A DNA stretch of 64,000 nucleotides, from the NCBI RefSeq assembly GCF_006539165.1, contig NZ_BJMM01000029.1, positions 1 to 64,000 of the forward strand, written 5' to 3'. The notes below the pieces were generated by a model, which saw only the letters and a program-made list of their open reading frames with translations, was not told where the DNA came from and searched no databases. The translations under genes and the position numbers were made by a program. Source of the stretch: Streptomyces cacaoi. GTDB taxonomy: Bacteria; Actinomycetota; Actinomycetes; Streptomycetales; Streptomycetaceae. Below, in pieces: positions 41,768 through 51,461 of this stretch; position 1 is the stretch's first letter; every line of letters starts with the position of its first letter.

Positions 41768-43306
41768 GTGGAGGAACGGACGGGCGGCGACGAGGGCGAG
41801 CGGCCCGGTGCGGCCGGCCCCGCGGAAGCGGCCCCCGGCCGGGACCCCGCGCCGGCAGGCGAGGACCGGCACACCCAGGACGAGCACATCGGTGACCGGC
41901 ACGGCGCTGACGGGGACGGCGCCGGCCGGGACACCGGGGCGGGCGCCGCGGCCGAGGGCCGCGGCGCCGCCGCCGGGCAGGACGCCGGGCCGGGGGACGA
42001 GGGCCTGGACCGTCCGCTGCCCGAGAAGGTGCGCCGCCGCGTCGTCGCCCTCACCTCGGACGCGCTCGGCGGCCTGACGATCGCGGAACTGCCCGCGCCC
42101 GTCCGCCAGTACGCCCGGTTCACCCCGGCACGGCGGGCCAAGTTCGGCGGCAACGCCATGGCCGCCGGGCTGGAGAACGACCCCGTCTTCCGCAGCCGGA
42201 TCGCCCTGCGGCTGCGCGAACAGCTCCCCGACCTGTGCGGTGCCGTCGAGGAGGGCGCGCCGCCCCCGGCGGCCGACCCGGTCGACGTGGCGGCCGTCGC
42301 CTATGTGCTGCGCCCGGCCGGCTGGGCGAAGCTCGTCGCCGCCGCCGGCGAGGAGGCCCAGCGGGCGCAGGCCGAACGCGCCGGCGAGGAGGCCCAGCGC
42401 GAGCTGGCCCGGCTGCGCGAGGAGTTGGCCCAGGCCCGGCAGGCGGCCCGTGACGAGGCCGAGCGGGCCCGGCAGGAGACCGCCTCGCTGCGCAAGGAGC
42501 TGGAGGGCACACACCGCAAGCTGCGCAGCGCGCAGGCCGATGTGCGGCGCGGCGAGGCCGCCGTCCGCAAGCTCCAGGCCGAACTGGACTCCGTGCGGAG
42601 CGCGGCGAGCGCGGACAAGGCGGCCGCCGACGGCGAGGCCCGGCGGCTGAAGTCCCGGCTGGCGGAGGCCGAATCGGCGCTGGAGTCCGCCCGCCGCTCG
42701 GCCCGCGAGGGGCGCAGCGTGGAGGACATGCGCGTCCGGCTGCTGCTGGACACGGTGCTGGACGCCGCGCAGGGGCTGCGCCGTGAGCTGGCGCTGCCGC
42801 CCGCGCAGTCGCGTCCGGCGGACACGGTGGAGGCCGTCGAGCCCGGCCGGATGTCGCCGAAGGACGTGGCGGCGCGCGCCCTGTCGGAGACGGACCCGGC
42901 GCTGCTGGACCAGTTGCTGGCGCTGCCGCAGGCCCATCTGGTCGTCGACGGCTACAACGTCACCAAGACCGGCTATCCCGCGCTGCCGCTGGAGAAGCAG
43001 CGGCTGCGGCTGCTGGGCGGGCTGGCCGTGCTGGCCGCCCAGTCGGGCGCCGAGGTCACCTGCGTCTTCGACGGCGCCGAGCTGGCCGCGCCGGTGCTGC
43101 TGGCCCCGCCGCGCGGGGTGCGGGTGCTCTTCTCCCAACCGGGCCAGACCGCGGACGAGTTGATCCGCCGACTGGTGCGTGCCGAACCGCCGGGCCGGCC
43201 GGTGGTGGTGGTCTCCTCCGACCGCGAGGTCGCCGACGGCTGTGCCGCGGCGGGCGCCCGGCCGGTGGCCTCCGCGCTGCTGCTCAGGCGGCTCTCCCGC
43301 ACCTGA
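41768..43306 (+). CDS. NYN-domain (YacP-like) RNA-binding/nuclease protein
   Basis: 512 residues, GTG start. Acidic Gly/Ala-rich N-terminus (1-80), a folded helical region (about 80-180: RRRVVALTSDALGGLTI, CGAVEEG), a long coiled coil (about 190-320, rich in EELAQARQ and KELEGTHRK heptads), and a C-terminal NYN/PIN-like domain (about 395-512) with HLVVDGYNVTKTGYP, VTCVFDGAEL and VVVVSSDREVADG. Asp residues in DGYN, FDG and SSD form the expected metal site of an endoribonuclease. Related to Bacillus YacP/Rae1 in its C-terminal domain; the coiled coil suggests oligomers or ribosome tethering. Substrate unknown. Confidence 0.87.
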   Translation: MEERTGGDEGERPGAAGPAEAAPGRDPAPAGEDRHTQDEHIGDRHGADGDGAGRDTGAGAAAEGRGAAAGQDAGPGDEGLDRPLPEKVRRRVVALTSDALGGLTIAELPAPVRQYARFTPARRAKFGGNAMAAGLENDPVFRSRIALRLREQLPDLCGAVEEGAPPPAADPVDVAAVAYVLRPAGWAKLVAAAGEEAQRAQAERAGEEAQRELARLREELAQARQAARDEAERARQETASLRKELEGTHRKLRSAQADVRRGEAAVRKLQAELDSVRSAASADKAAADGEARRLKSRLAEAESALESARRSAREGRSVEDMRVRLLLDTVLDAAQGLRRELALPPAQSRPADTVEAVEPGRMSPKDVAARALSETDPALLDQLLALPQAHLVVDGYNVTKTGYPALPLEKQRLRLLGGLAVLAAQSGAEVTCVFDGAELAAPVLLAPPRGVRVLFSQPGQTADELIRRLVRAEPPGRPVVVVSSDREVADGCAAAGARPVASALLLRRLSRT

Positions 43307-43445
43307 CCCCGGCCCTGTGCACGCGGCGGGGCCCGGAGCCGCTCCCGCGGCCGGGACCGGGAGGGCCGACCGGCCCGCGTTCGGGGACCGCTGGGCCCGC
43401 CGGGTAAAGAATGCGCTTGTGGTGCAGGCTTTTTGGCCGAGGGAT

Positions 43446-43475
43446 TTGATCCGATCAGTGACGCATGGCTAATGT
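43446..43475 (+). promoter_or_regulatory. Promoter of first NlpC/P60 gene
   Basis: TTGATC (43446-43451), 18-bp spacer, TAATGT (43470-43475). Predicted transcription start near 43482 leaves a leader of about 140 nt before the GTG. Confidence 0.5.
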
Positions 43476-43481
43476 CTGGCC

Positions 43482-43612
43482 CGAACCTTCGCTCGGTTGA
43501 TCACCTATCCGGGGTGACAGCGGAGGACCGCCTAGTGCCGCTCGCCGGGATCGCCCATGCCCGGTGAACGGAGCCGGAGTTGACCGCCCGGCAGGCGGCT
43601 GAGGAAGAAGGA
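43482..43612 (+). ncRNA. Possible c-di-AMP (ydaO-type) riboswitch leader
   Basis: The leader carries GAACGGAGCCGGAG near 43564, then TTGACCGCCCGGCAGGCGGCTGAGGAAG read in two pieces at 43578 and 43590, closely like conserved blocks of streptomycete ydaO riboswitches upstream of cell-wall hydrolases (remembered: AACGGAGCCGGGG and AGCTCACC-CAGGCGGCTGAGGAAG). The distance between the two blocks is shorter than I recall for a full aptamer, so it may be a variant or a degenerate copy. It ends just before AAGGAG. Confidence 0.45.
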
Positions 43613-43622
43613 GCTCGCCCCA

Positions 43623-44654
43623 GTGGCGTCCCACCGTCGTCCCAAGCAGCCGAGCCGCGCACGTGTCAGCGTCTTCACCATGACCGCCGCGGCTGCCGTG
43701 GCCCTCACCTCGCAGGCGGCGCACGCCGACCCGCAGCCCTCCAAGAAGGACGTCAAGGAGAAGGTCGACAAGCTCTACGAGGACGCGGAGTCGGCCACCG
43801 AGAAGTACAACGGCGTCAAGGAGAAGCACGGCAAGCTGCAAAAGCAGGTCGAGAACCTGCAGGACAGCGTCGCGCGCGGTCAGGAAGACCTCAACAAGAT
43901 GCGCGACAACCTCGGTTCGATGGCCACCGCGCAGTACCGCTCCGGCGGCATCGACCCCTCCGTCCAGCTCTTCCTCTCCTCGGACCCGGACAACTACCTG
44001 GACCGGGCCTCGGCCATGGACCAGCTCAGCAGCAAGCAGGCCGAGGCGCTCAAGAAGATCCAGAGCAAGCAGCGCGCCCTCGCCCAGCAGCGCAAGGAAG
44101 CCAGCGGCAAGCTCAAGGACCTCTCCAGCACCCGCAAGGAGCTGGCCGAGAAGAAGAGCAAGATCCAGGGCAAGCTGTCCGAGGCCCAGTCGCTGCTCAA
44201 CTCCATCGGCGCCAAGGAGCGCCAGAAGATGGAGGCCAAGCAGAAGCGCGCCGACCGCAACTCCAGCGAGCGCGTGGACCTGGGCAACGACGCCTCCTCC
44301 TCGCAGCGGGCCGCCGCCGCCCTCGCCGCGGCCAAGGGCAAGATCGGCAGCCCCTACGTCTGGGGCGCCACCGGCCCCAGCTCCTTCGACTGCTCCGGCC
44401 TGACCTCCTGGGCCTACCAGCAGGCCGGCGTCTCGCTGCCGCGTACCTCCCAGGCCCAGGCCAACGCCGGTACGCGCATCTCCAGCCAGAGCCAACTCAA
44501 GCCCGGCGACCTGGTGTTCTTCTACAGCGACCTGCACCACGTGGGCTTCTACGCCGGCAACGGCCAGGTGCTGCACGCGCCGAAGCCCGGCGCGGGCGTG
44601 CGCTTCGAGTCGATGGGCAACATGCCCTTCCAGTTCGGGGCGCGCGTCGGCTGA
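43623..44654 (+). CDS. NlpC/P60 endopeptidase (RipA-like)
   Basis: 343 residues, GTG with AAGGAG about 10 bp upstream. Signal peptide 1-36 (cleaved after AHA), long coiled coil (about 40-215) and C-terminal NlpC/P60 domain with catalytic Cys257 (SSFDCSGLTSWAY), His near 309 (LHHVGFYAGNG) and a third polar residue at HAPKPG. It cleaves D-Glu-mDAP-type bonds in peptidoglycan during growth or sporulation. The coiled coil probably holds the enzyme inactive or docks partners. A related gene follows; a strong hairpin separates them. Confidence 0.95.
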   Translation: MASHRRPKQPSRARVSVFTMTAAAAVALTSQAAHADPQPSKKDVKEKVDKLYEDAESATEKYNGVKEKHGKLQKQVENLQDSVARGQEDLNKMRDNLGSMATAQYRSGGIDPSVQLFLSSDPDNYLDRASAMDQLSSKQAEALKKIQSKQRALAQQRKEASGKLKDLSSTRKELAEKKSKIQGKLSEAQSLLNSIGAKERQKMEAKQKRADRNSSERVDLGNDASSSQRAAAALAAAKGKIGSPYVWGATGPSSFDCSGLTSWAYQQAGVSLPRTSQAQANAGTRISSQSQLKPGDLVFFYSDLHHVGFYAGNGQVLHAPKPGAGVRFESMGNMPFQFGARVG

Positions 44655-44755
44655 CCGTCGGCCCGATCACCAGGCAGTGCGATGAACGGTAAACATCCAT
44701 CGTCCGAGTGAAACCGGCGCGGGCCAGGTGACCCCCACGCCCGCCCGGTGACCTG

Positions 44756-44802
44756 CGCCGCAGGGGAATCCACCGACCACGGTGGCCGATTTCCCTGCGG
44801 CG
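44756..44802 (+). terminator. Terminator between the two NlpC/P60 genes
   Basis: Stem CGCCGCAGGG/CCCTGCGGCG (44756-44802) with an inner CACCG/CGGTG hairpin (44771-44784), 100 bp after the first hydrolase stop. Confidence 0.78.
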
Positions 44803-44810
44803 TACGGTTC

Positions 44811-44839
44811 TTGGAGCGCTGTGTGGGCGCGGCTACATT
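44811..44839 (+). promoter_or_regulatory. Promoter of second NlpC/P60 gene
   Basis: TTGGAG (44811-44816), 17-bp spacer, TACATT (44834-44839). Located between the terminator and AAGGAG of the downstream gene, so the second hydrolase is transcribed independently. Confidence 0.6.
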
Positions 44840-44880
44840 CTGCGGGCGCAGTCCGCCCAGCAGAAGGAGCACGTCCTCCC

Positions 44881-45942
44881 GTGGCATCGCACAGGTCTCA
44901 CCGACGGCCCTCGCCGTCGTCGCATCCCTGGCCGACCAGGGTCACCGTGCTGTCGGCCGCAGCGGCCGGAGCCGCGGCAGCGCTCACCCCGGCGATGCCC
45001 GCGGGTGCCGAGCCCGCCGACGAGAAGCCGACCGCCGCCTCCGTCAATTCCCGTATCGACGGCCTCTACGAGCAGGCCGAGCGCGCCACGGAGAAGTACA
45101 ACGGCGTCGCCGAGCGGGCCGGCGCCCTGCGCCGCCAGGTCGAGCACGCCCAGGAGCGCGTCGCCCGCGGCCAGTCCCGGGTCAACCGGCTGCGGGACGC
45201 GCTCGGCGGCGTCGCCGGCGCGCAGTACCGCGCCGGCGCGATCGACCCCTCCGTCGCCCTGATCCTCACCGAGGACCCGGACAGCTATCTGGAGAAGGCC
45301 GCGGCGCTGGACCGCATCGGCAGCCGCCAGGCCCTCCGGCTCGGCCAGTTGCGCGCGGCCCAGCGCGGCCTGGCCCAGGAGCGGAGCGAGGCGGCGGGTA
45401 AGCTCGCCCGGCTCGACTCCCTCCAGCACACCCTGCGGGAGCACAAGAAGGACGTCCGCAAGAAGCTCGCCGCGGCCCGTCGGCTGCTCAACTCCCTCAC
45501 GGCCGACGAGCGCCGCGAGCGCGCCTCCCGCGACGGCGACCGGGGCCACGGCAAGAAGGCGAAGTCGCCCGTGCCGAGCGGTGCTTCCGCCTCGTCCGGC
45601 CGCGCCGCGGCAGCCGTCGCCGCCGCCAAGTCGGCCGTCGGCTCCCCCTATGTGTGGGGCGCGTCGGGCCCCAGCTCCTTCGACTGCTCCGGGCTCACCC
45701 AGTGGGCCTACGGCAAGGCGGGCACCGCCATTCCGCGCACCTCGCAGGCGCAGCGTTCGGCGGGCCGCCAGGTCCCGCTCTCCGAAGCCCGTCCGGGCGA
45801 TCTCGTCATCTACCGGGACGACGCCAGCCATGTCGGGATGTACGTGGGCGGCGGCCAGGTCGTGCACGCGCCGCACCCCGGCGCCTCGGTGCGCTACGAC
45901 CCGGTCGGCATGATGCCCGTCTCCGCCGTCACCCGGCCCTGA
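44881..45942 (+). CDS. NlpC/P60 endopeptidase, paralogue of the preceding gene
   Basis: 353 residues, GTG with AAGGAG 12 bp upstream. Same plan as its neighbour: signal peptide (about 1-42), coiled coil (about 50-220) and NlpC/P60 domain with Cys269 (SSFDCSGLTQWAY), His near 320 (ASHVGMYVGGG) and HAPHPGA. Coiled-coil charge pattern is Arg/Ala-rich rather than Lys-rich, and the stretch 210-240 has a Lys/His linker not found in the first. A tandem duplication followed by divergence is the simplest origin. Confidence 0.95.
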   Translation: MASHRSHRRPSPSSHPWPTRVTVLSAAAAGAAAALTPAMPAGAEPADEKPTAASVNSRIDGLYEQAERATEKYNGVAERAGALRRQVEHAQERVARGQSRVNRLRDALGGVAGAQYRAGAIDPSVALILTEDPDSYLEKAAALDRIGSRQALRLGQLRAAQRGLAQERSEAAGKLARLDSLQHTLREHKKDVRKKLAAARRLLNSLTADERRERASRDGDRGHGKKAKSPVPSGASASSGRAAAAVAAAKSAVGSPYVWGASGPSSFDCSGLTQWAYGKAGTAIPRTSQAQRSAGRQVPLSEARPGDLVIYRDDASHVGMYVGGGQVVHAPHPGASVRYDPVGMMPVSAVTRP

Positions 45943-46025
45943 CCCCGCGGGGCGCGGGCCGGGACGCCACCGGGCGGCGGGAGGCGCCGCGTCCGGCCCG
46001 GCCCGGCGCCGTTACGATCACCGGT

Positions 46026-47354
46026 GTGCGCGTGCTGAACCGGCGAGCGCGGAGCGACGGATCCTCGCGTGCCCGCCCCACCCCGGCGACCGGGCGGGCG
46101 CTGTGCGCGGCGCTCGCCCTCGTCTGCTGCGCGGGCGGCTGCACGGGACGGAACGCCGAACGGGCCGCTGTCCAGAAGGTCCTCGACCGGCAGGCGGCGG
46201 CCGTGCGCGACGGCGACGAGCACGCCTACCTCGCCACCTTCGACACCCGGGACGCCGGGGCGCGCGGCGAGCGGCGGCAGGTCTTCCGCAATCTGCGGCG
46301 TCTCCCGCTGGCGGAGTGGTCCTACCGCACGACGGCGGTGCGGCGGGCCCGGAGCGGCGACCGCGCCACCGTCGAGGCCACGCTGCGCTACCGCCTCGCC
46401 GGCTACGACCGCACCACGACCGAGGACCGCGAACGCTTCCGCTTCGTGCGCAGGGGCGGCGCCTGGCGGCTGGCCGGGGAGGCGTCCGGCAGCGCACAGC
46501 AGCTGTGGGAGCAGGGCGCGATGTCCGTCCGGCGCGGTCGCCACAGCCTGGTCCTCGGCGTGGGCCGGGACGAGGCGGGGATGCGGGCGCTGGCCCGGGT
46601 GGCCGACCGCGCCGTGCCCGCCGTCGGCCGCACCTGGCCCGGCTCCTGGTCCCGCCGGCTGGTGCTGGAGGCGCCCTCCTCGGTCGGGGACATGGCGCGG
46701 ATGCTGAGCGCGCCCGCCGGCAGCTACGAGGGCATCGCGGCCGTCACCACCGGCGAGGAGGGCACCGGAGAGGGCGCCGACGGGGACGGGCCGGCCGACC
46801 GGATCCTGATCAACCCGCAGGCGTACGCGGAACTCAGCGAGGAGGGCCGCCAGGTGGTGGTCACCCACGAGGCCACCCATGTCGCCACCCGTGAGGAGAC
46901 GACGCCGGCCACGCCGATGTGGCTGTCCGAGGGCTTCGCCGACCTGGCGGGCAACCGGACCTCGCAGCAGCGCCCCCGGGAGCTGGCGCCCGAACTCGCC
47001 GCCGCCGTCGACGAGAAGGGCGACCGCCATCCGGCTCTGCGCTCCCTGCCGACGGACCGCGACTTCCGCTTCGGCAACGACGCACGGCAGCTCGCCTACG
47101 CCTACGAGGGAGGCTGGCTGGCCTGCCGGCTGATCGCCCGGGACTGGGGCGCCGAGAAGCTGACCGCGTTCTACGAGGCGGCCGGCCGCCACCGCGGGGA
47201 CGACGACTCCGGGGACGACGGCTCCGCCGGGGCCGGTGCCGACGCCGACGACGGCTCGGCCACCGCCGCCGCGCTGCGCTCGGTGCTCGGTGTGAGCACG
47301 GGCGAGTTCACCGCGCGCTGGCGTGCCTACGTCGTCGAGGAACTGCGGGCCTGA
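46026..47354 (+). CDS. Zincin-type putative metallopeptidase, possible lipoprotein
   Basis: 442 residues from GTG 46026. N-terminal basic segment then hydrophobic stretch (about 22-38) ending CCAGGC, a weak lipobox, so export and perhaps lipidation are likely. A NTF2-like/lipoprotein-like domain (about 45-165) precedes a gluzincin-like domain with HEATH (His281, Glu282, His285) and downstream Glu in WLSEGFADLAG near 302. An acidic Asp/Gly insert sits at about 395-415. Protease activity is inferred from the motif. Follows the second NlpC/P60 gene by 83 bp and may be co-transcribed. Confidence 0.83.
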   Translation: MRVLNRRARSDGSSRARPTPATGRALCAALALVCCAGGCTGRNAERAAVQKVLDRQAAAVRDGDEHAYLATFDTRDAGARGERRQVFRNLRRLPLAEWSYRTTAVRRARSGDRATVEATLRYRLAGYDRTTTEDRERFRFVRRGGAWRLAGEASGSAQQLWEQGAMSVRRGRHSLVLGVGRDEAGMRALARVADRAVPAVGRTWPGSWSRRLVLEAPSSVGDMARMLSAPAGSYEGIAAVTTGEEGTGEGADGDGPADRILINPQAYAELSEEGRQVVVTHEATHVATREETTPATPMWLSEGFADLAGNRTSQQRPRELAPELAAAVDEKGDRHPALRSLPTDRDFRFGNDARQLAYAYEGGWLACRLIARDWGAEKLTAFYEAAGRHRGDDDSGDDGSAGAGADADDGSATAAALRSVLGVSTGEFTARWRAYVVEELRA

Positions 47355-47381
47355 GCGGGGCGGGACCGCCCGGGGCGGCGC

Positions 47382-48917
47382 TCACCAGGTGAGCAGCTCG
47401 TCCCCGGAGCCCGTCGGCCGGGCCCGCCCGTCCGCCACGGCCCCGCCGCCGTCCCCGCTCCCGGTCCCGTCCCCGCCTCCGTCTTCGCTCCCGGCACCGT
47501 CCGCGTGCTCGTCCCCGCCGCCGTGCCGCAGGCGGCTTCCGCGGGGCACCGTCGAGCGCCACAGGCGTGCGCAGCACAGGAAGGTGGCGGCCACCAGCAG
47601 TCCGTTGCGGGCGAGCAGCAGCGTGACGCCGGTGAGGTCGCTGCCGACGACATGGGAGAAGCCGACGGGGAACTCCAGCAGCGTCAGGCCCGTCGCCACG
47701 AGCACCAGCCCCGCCGGGAGCGCCTGCCCGGCGGCCCGCACCGCGAGGCAGACGGCCGCGAGCCCCACCAGCCACACCAGGTACTGCGGGCTGAGCACCC
47801 GGCTCGTGGTGGTGAAGACCAGCACGGCGGCGAACGCGGCGTGTGCGAGGGTGCCCGGCGTCCAGGTGCGGGCGCGCAGCCGCCACAGCAGCAGCCAGCC
47901 GAAGCCCAGCACGGTCAGCGCCAGCGCGGCGTCGCTCACCAGCCACACACCGGGACCGATGAACTCCATGGAGCCGTACCGGAGTTCGACCGTGCCCTCC
48001 CATCCGGCCAGCAGCCGGGCGAGGTGCAGCGCCAGCGCGGGCACGGACTCGACCTCGGTGCCCCGGCCGCCCTGCGCGGTGAGGAAGTCGAGCGCGTGCG
48101 GCATCGTCAGCGCGAAACCGGCGGTGAGGGCGGCGGCCGTGACCAGCGCGGCCGTCCACACGGTGCGTCCGGTCCGGCTGCGCGGGGTGCCGAGCAGCAG
48201 CAGCGCCGGCCACACCTTGACCATCGCGCCGAGCCCCGCCAGCGCCCCGGCCGTACGCGGATGCCGGGCAGCGGCCAGCAGCGCGGCCACGGCCAGTGCC
48301 GTGACCATGAGGTCGTAGCGGGCGTAGACCGTCGGGCCCAGCAGCGGGACGCCCGCGATCCACAGCCAGGCACCGGCCCGGGAGCGCCGCCGCCCCGCCG
48401 TACCGTTTCCGCTGCCGTCCGCTGCGGACCCGGCGGCATCGGCGGCCCGCGCGGCTCCGTCCGTTCCGTCCGCGCCGACCGTTCCCCGCGGTGCGTCCCG
48501 GCGGGCCTCCTCCGGGGTGTCCGCCCGCCGGGGTGTCCGCCGGTGCGTGCCCGTCCGCGCGGTGCTGCCCGCCCGGCTCGCGTACAGCAGCAGGACCAGG
48601 ACGAGGGCGTCGGCCGCGCACGCCAGCACGGAGAAAGCGGGCGCGTAGTCGAGCAGTCCGGTCACGGTCAGCAGCGCGGGGGAGAGGATCGCGAGCGCGG
48701 CGGCGGGCGGGTACTGCCAGGTGACGTCGTCGGCGGGGAAGACGCCCTCGGCCAGGGTGCGGAACCAGCCCTGGTAGATCACCGAGACGTCGGTGGTGAC
48801 GTCCAGCCCGCCGGGCAGCGTGAACACCTTGAAGACGTACAGCAGCACCAGGGTGCGGCTCGCCGCCCAGGTCAGCAGGGGGCCCGCCCCACCGGTCGTC
48901 CTCGCCCTGCCTCGCAC
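47382..48917 (-). CDS. GT87 (DUF2029) polyprenol-linked mannosyltransferase
   Basis: 511 residues from GTG 48917, about 10-12 transmembrane helices; GT-C fold. Motifs include VIYQGWFRTLAEG, DDVTWQYPPAA, PLLGPTVYARYDLMVTALA, GLGAMVKVWPALLL and TTTSRVLSPQYLVWL, typical of GT87 enzymes that use polyprenyl-phosphate mannose for phosphatidylinositol mannosides or related glycolipids. A charged insert of about 70 residues rich in Arg/Thr/Ala splits two helices, and the tail is Gly/Asp-rich. Open frame continues upstream through a repeat tract, so an N-terminal extension cannot be excluded. Divergent from pimB, which fits a glycolipid role. Confidence 0.88.
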   Translation of the reverse strand: MRGRARTTGGAGPLLTWAASRTLVLLYVFKVFTLPGGLDVTTDVSVIYQGWFRTLAEGVFPADDVTWQYPPAAALAILSPALLTVTGLLDYAPAFSVLACAADALVLVLLLYASRAGSTARTGTHRRTPRRADTPEEARRDAPRGTVGADGTDGAARAADAAGSAADGSGNGTAGRRRSRAGAWLWIAGVPLLGPTVYARYDLMVTALAVAALLAAARHPRTAGALAGLGAMVKVWPALLLLGTPRSRTGRTVWTAALVTAAALTAGFALTMPHALDFLTAQGGRGTEVESVPALALHLARLLAGWEGTVELRYGSMEFIGPGVWLVSDAALALTVLGFGWLLLWRLRARTWTPGTLAHAAFAAVLVFTTTSRVLSPQYLVWLVGLAAVCLAVRAAGQALPAGLVLVATGLTLLEFPVGFSHVVGSDLTGVTLLLARNGLLVAATFLCCARLWRSTVPRGSRLRHGGGDEHADGAGSEDGGGDGTGSGDGGGAVADGRARPTGSGDELLTW

Positions 48918-49155
48918 ACCTGCCCCTTCGTCGTCTGCTGCCGTGCCGTCGTGCTGTCGTGCCGTCGTGCTGCTGTGCCGTCGTGCTGCCGTGCTGCCGT
49001 GCTGCCGTCGTGCTGCTGTGCTTCCGCCGTGCTTCTGCTGTGCTTCCGCCGTGGTGCCGGTGGGGTCTCCGCCCGGTGCCCGCCGGCGTCCACCCCGCAG
49101 CCTGCCACGGGAGCCCCGGGCCGCCCCGAATCCGTCCGGGGTACTGTCGGCGGCG
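48918..49155. repeat. Intergenic CGTGCTGCCGT repeat tract
   Basis: The gap between the divergent mannosyltransferase genes. From about 48940 to 49060 it is composed of diverged short units related to CGTGCTGCCGT and GTGCTTCCGCC. On the minus strand it stays open and would encode a His/Ser/Thr/Ala-rich peptide. A TACTGT -10-like hexamer for the rightward gene is at 49142-49147. Confidence 0.65.
49142..49147 (+). promoter_or_regulatory. -10 element for leaderless pimB transcript
   Basis: TACTGT lies 8 bp upstream of the ATG and no ribosome-binding sequence intervenes, so transcription probably starts at or within a base or two of the start codon. -35 not identified. Confidence 0.4.
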
Positions 49156-50310
49156 ATGGACAAGACCCTGATCGTCACCAACGACTTCCCGCCGCGGCCC
49201 GGCGGCATCCAGGCGTTCCTGCACAGCATGGCGCTGCGCCTGGACCCGTCCCGGGTCGTCGTCTACGCCTCCACCTGGAAGCGCGGCCGGGAAGGCGCCG
49301 AGGCCACCGCGGCCTTCGACGCCGAGCAGCCCTTCACCGTCGTCCGCGACCGTACGACGATGCTGCTGCCCACCGCGCGCGTGACCAGGCGTGCCGTGGG
49401 CCTGCTGCGGGAACACGGCTGCCGCGCCGTGTGGTTCGGCGCCGCCGCGCCGCTGGGGCTGATGGCTCCGGCGCTGCGCAGGGCCGGAGCCGAGCGGCTG
49501 GTGGCGACCACGCACGGGCACGAGGCCGGCTGGGCCCAGCTCCCGGCCGCGCGGCAGCTGCTGCGCAGGATCGGCGAGGGCACCGACACGCTCACCTACC
49601 TCGGCGAGTACACCCGCTCCCGGATCGCCGGGGCGCTGACGCCGCAGGCGGCGGCCCGCATGGTGCAACTCCCGCCCGGCGTCGACGAGAAGACGTTCCA
49701 TCCGGGCTCCGGGGGCGCGGCCGTCCGCGCGCGGCTGGGGCTGACGGACCGGCCGGTGATCGTGTGCGTCTCCCGGCTGGTGCGCCGCAAGGGCCAGGAC
49801 ACGCTCATCGAGGCGATGCCCCGGGTGCTGCGTGCGGTGCCGGACGCGGTGCTGCTGATCGTCGGCGGCGGGCCCTACCGCGCCGATCTGGAGAAGCTCG
49901 CCGCCTCCCGGGGGCTGACGGACTCCGTCCGCTTCACCGGGCCGGTGGAATGGGAGGAGCTGCCCGCGCACTTCGGCGCCGGTGACGTGTTCGCCATGCC
50001 GTGCCGGACGCGGCGCGGCGGGCTCGATGTCGAGGGTCTGGGCATCGTCTATCTGGAGGCCTCGGCCACCGGGCTGCCCGTCGTCGCGGGCGACTCCGGC
50101 GGGGCGCCCGACGCGGTGCTCGACGGTGAGACGGGCTGGGTGGTGCCCGGCGGCCGTCCGGCCGAGACCGCCGACCGCCTCGTGGAGCTGCTGCGCGATC
50201 CGGCGCTGCGTGAGCGCATGGGCGCGCGGGGCCGCGGCTGGGTCGAGGAGCAGTGGCGCTGGGATCTGCTGGCCGGAAAGCTCCGCGAACTGCTGGCCCC
50301 CGCGGGCTGA
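49156..50310 (+). CDS. pimB: Phosphatidylinositol mannosyltransferase PimB'-like (GT4)
   Basis: 384-residue GT-B glycosyltransferase. N-terminal domain VTNDFPPRPGGIQAFLHSMA is diagnostic for GT4 mannosyltransferases, THGHEAGW follows, and the GDP-mannose domain has VSRLVRRKGQDTLIEA, GGGPYRADLEK, and the EX7E-like VEGLGIVYLEASATG. It adds the second mannose to phosphatidylinositol monomannoside at the cytoplasmic membrane face. Probably leaderless. Convergent with nothing; the following gene on the strand is 139 bp away. Confidence 0.92.
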   Translation: MDKTLIVTNDFPPRPGGIQAFLHSMALRLDPSRVVVYASTWKRGREGAEATAAFDAEQPFTVVRDRTTMLLPTARVTRRAVGLLREHGCRAVWFGAAAPLGLMAPALRRAGAERLVATTHGHEAGWAQLPAARQLLRRIGEGTDTLTYLGEYTRSRIAGALTPQAAARMVQLPPGVDEKTFHPGSGGAAVRARLGLTDRPVIVCVSRLVRRKGQDTLIEAMPRVLRAVPDAVLLIVGGGPYRADLEKLAASRGLTDSVRFTGPVEWEELPAHFGAGDVFAMPCRTRRGGLDVEGLGIVYLEASATGLPVVAGDSGGAPDAVLDGETGWVVPGGRPAETADRLVELLRDPALRERMGARGRGWVEEQWRWDLLAGKLRELLAPAG

Positions 50311-50449
50311 GCGCCGGCGCGCACCGCGGTTCCGGCCCGTCCCCGGCGGCGGTTCAGGGGGCGGGGCCGACGGCATATCCCGGTGCGCCGCGCCCTGTCG
50401 TGCGGCACGCTGCTGTGAGCCATGTCCCGTGACCCACAGGAGCCGCAGC

Positions 50450-51403
<954 letters not shown>

Positions 51404-51406
51404 CGT

Positions 51407-51461
51407 ACCCGGCGGGTGCCCGGCCGCGCGCCGCCGCCGGGGCCGGGCGCCCGCGCCGGGT
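51407..51461. terminator. Bidirectional terminator
   Basis: Inverted repeat of about 17 bp with one bulge (51407-51423 with 51443-51461), between the convergent oxidoreductase and acyl-CoA ligase genes. Confidence 0.65.

Larger units (their letters stand above)
43307..43622 (+). other. Regulatory leader region, 316 bp
   Basis: Contains a promoter candidate at 43446-43475 and a structured leader, described separately, ahead of the first NlpC/P60 hydrolase gene. 43307-43440 shows no gene. Confidence 0.6.
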
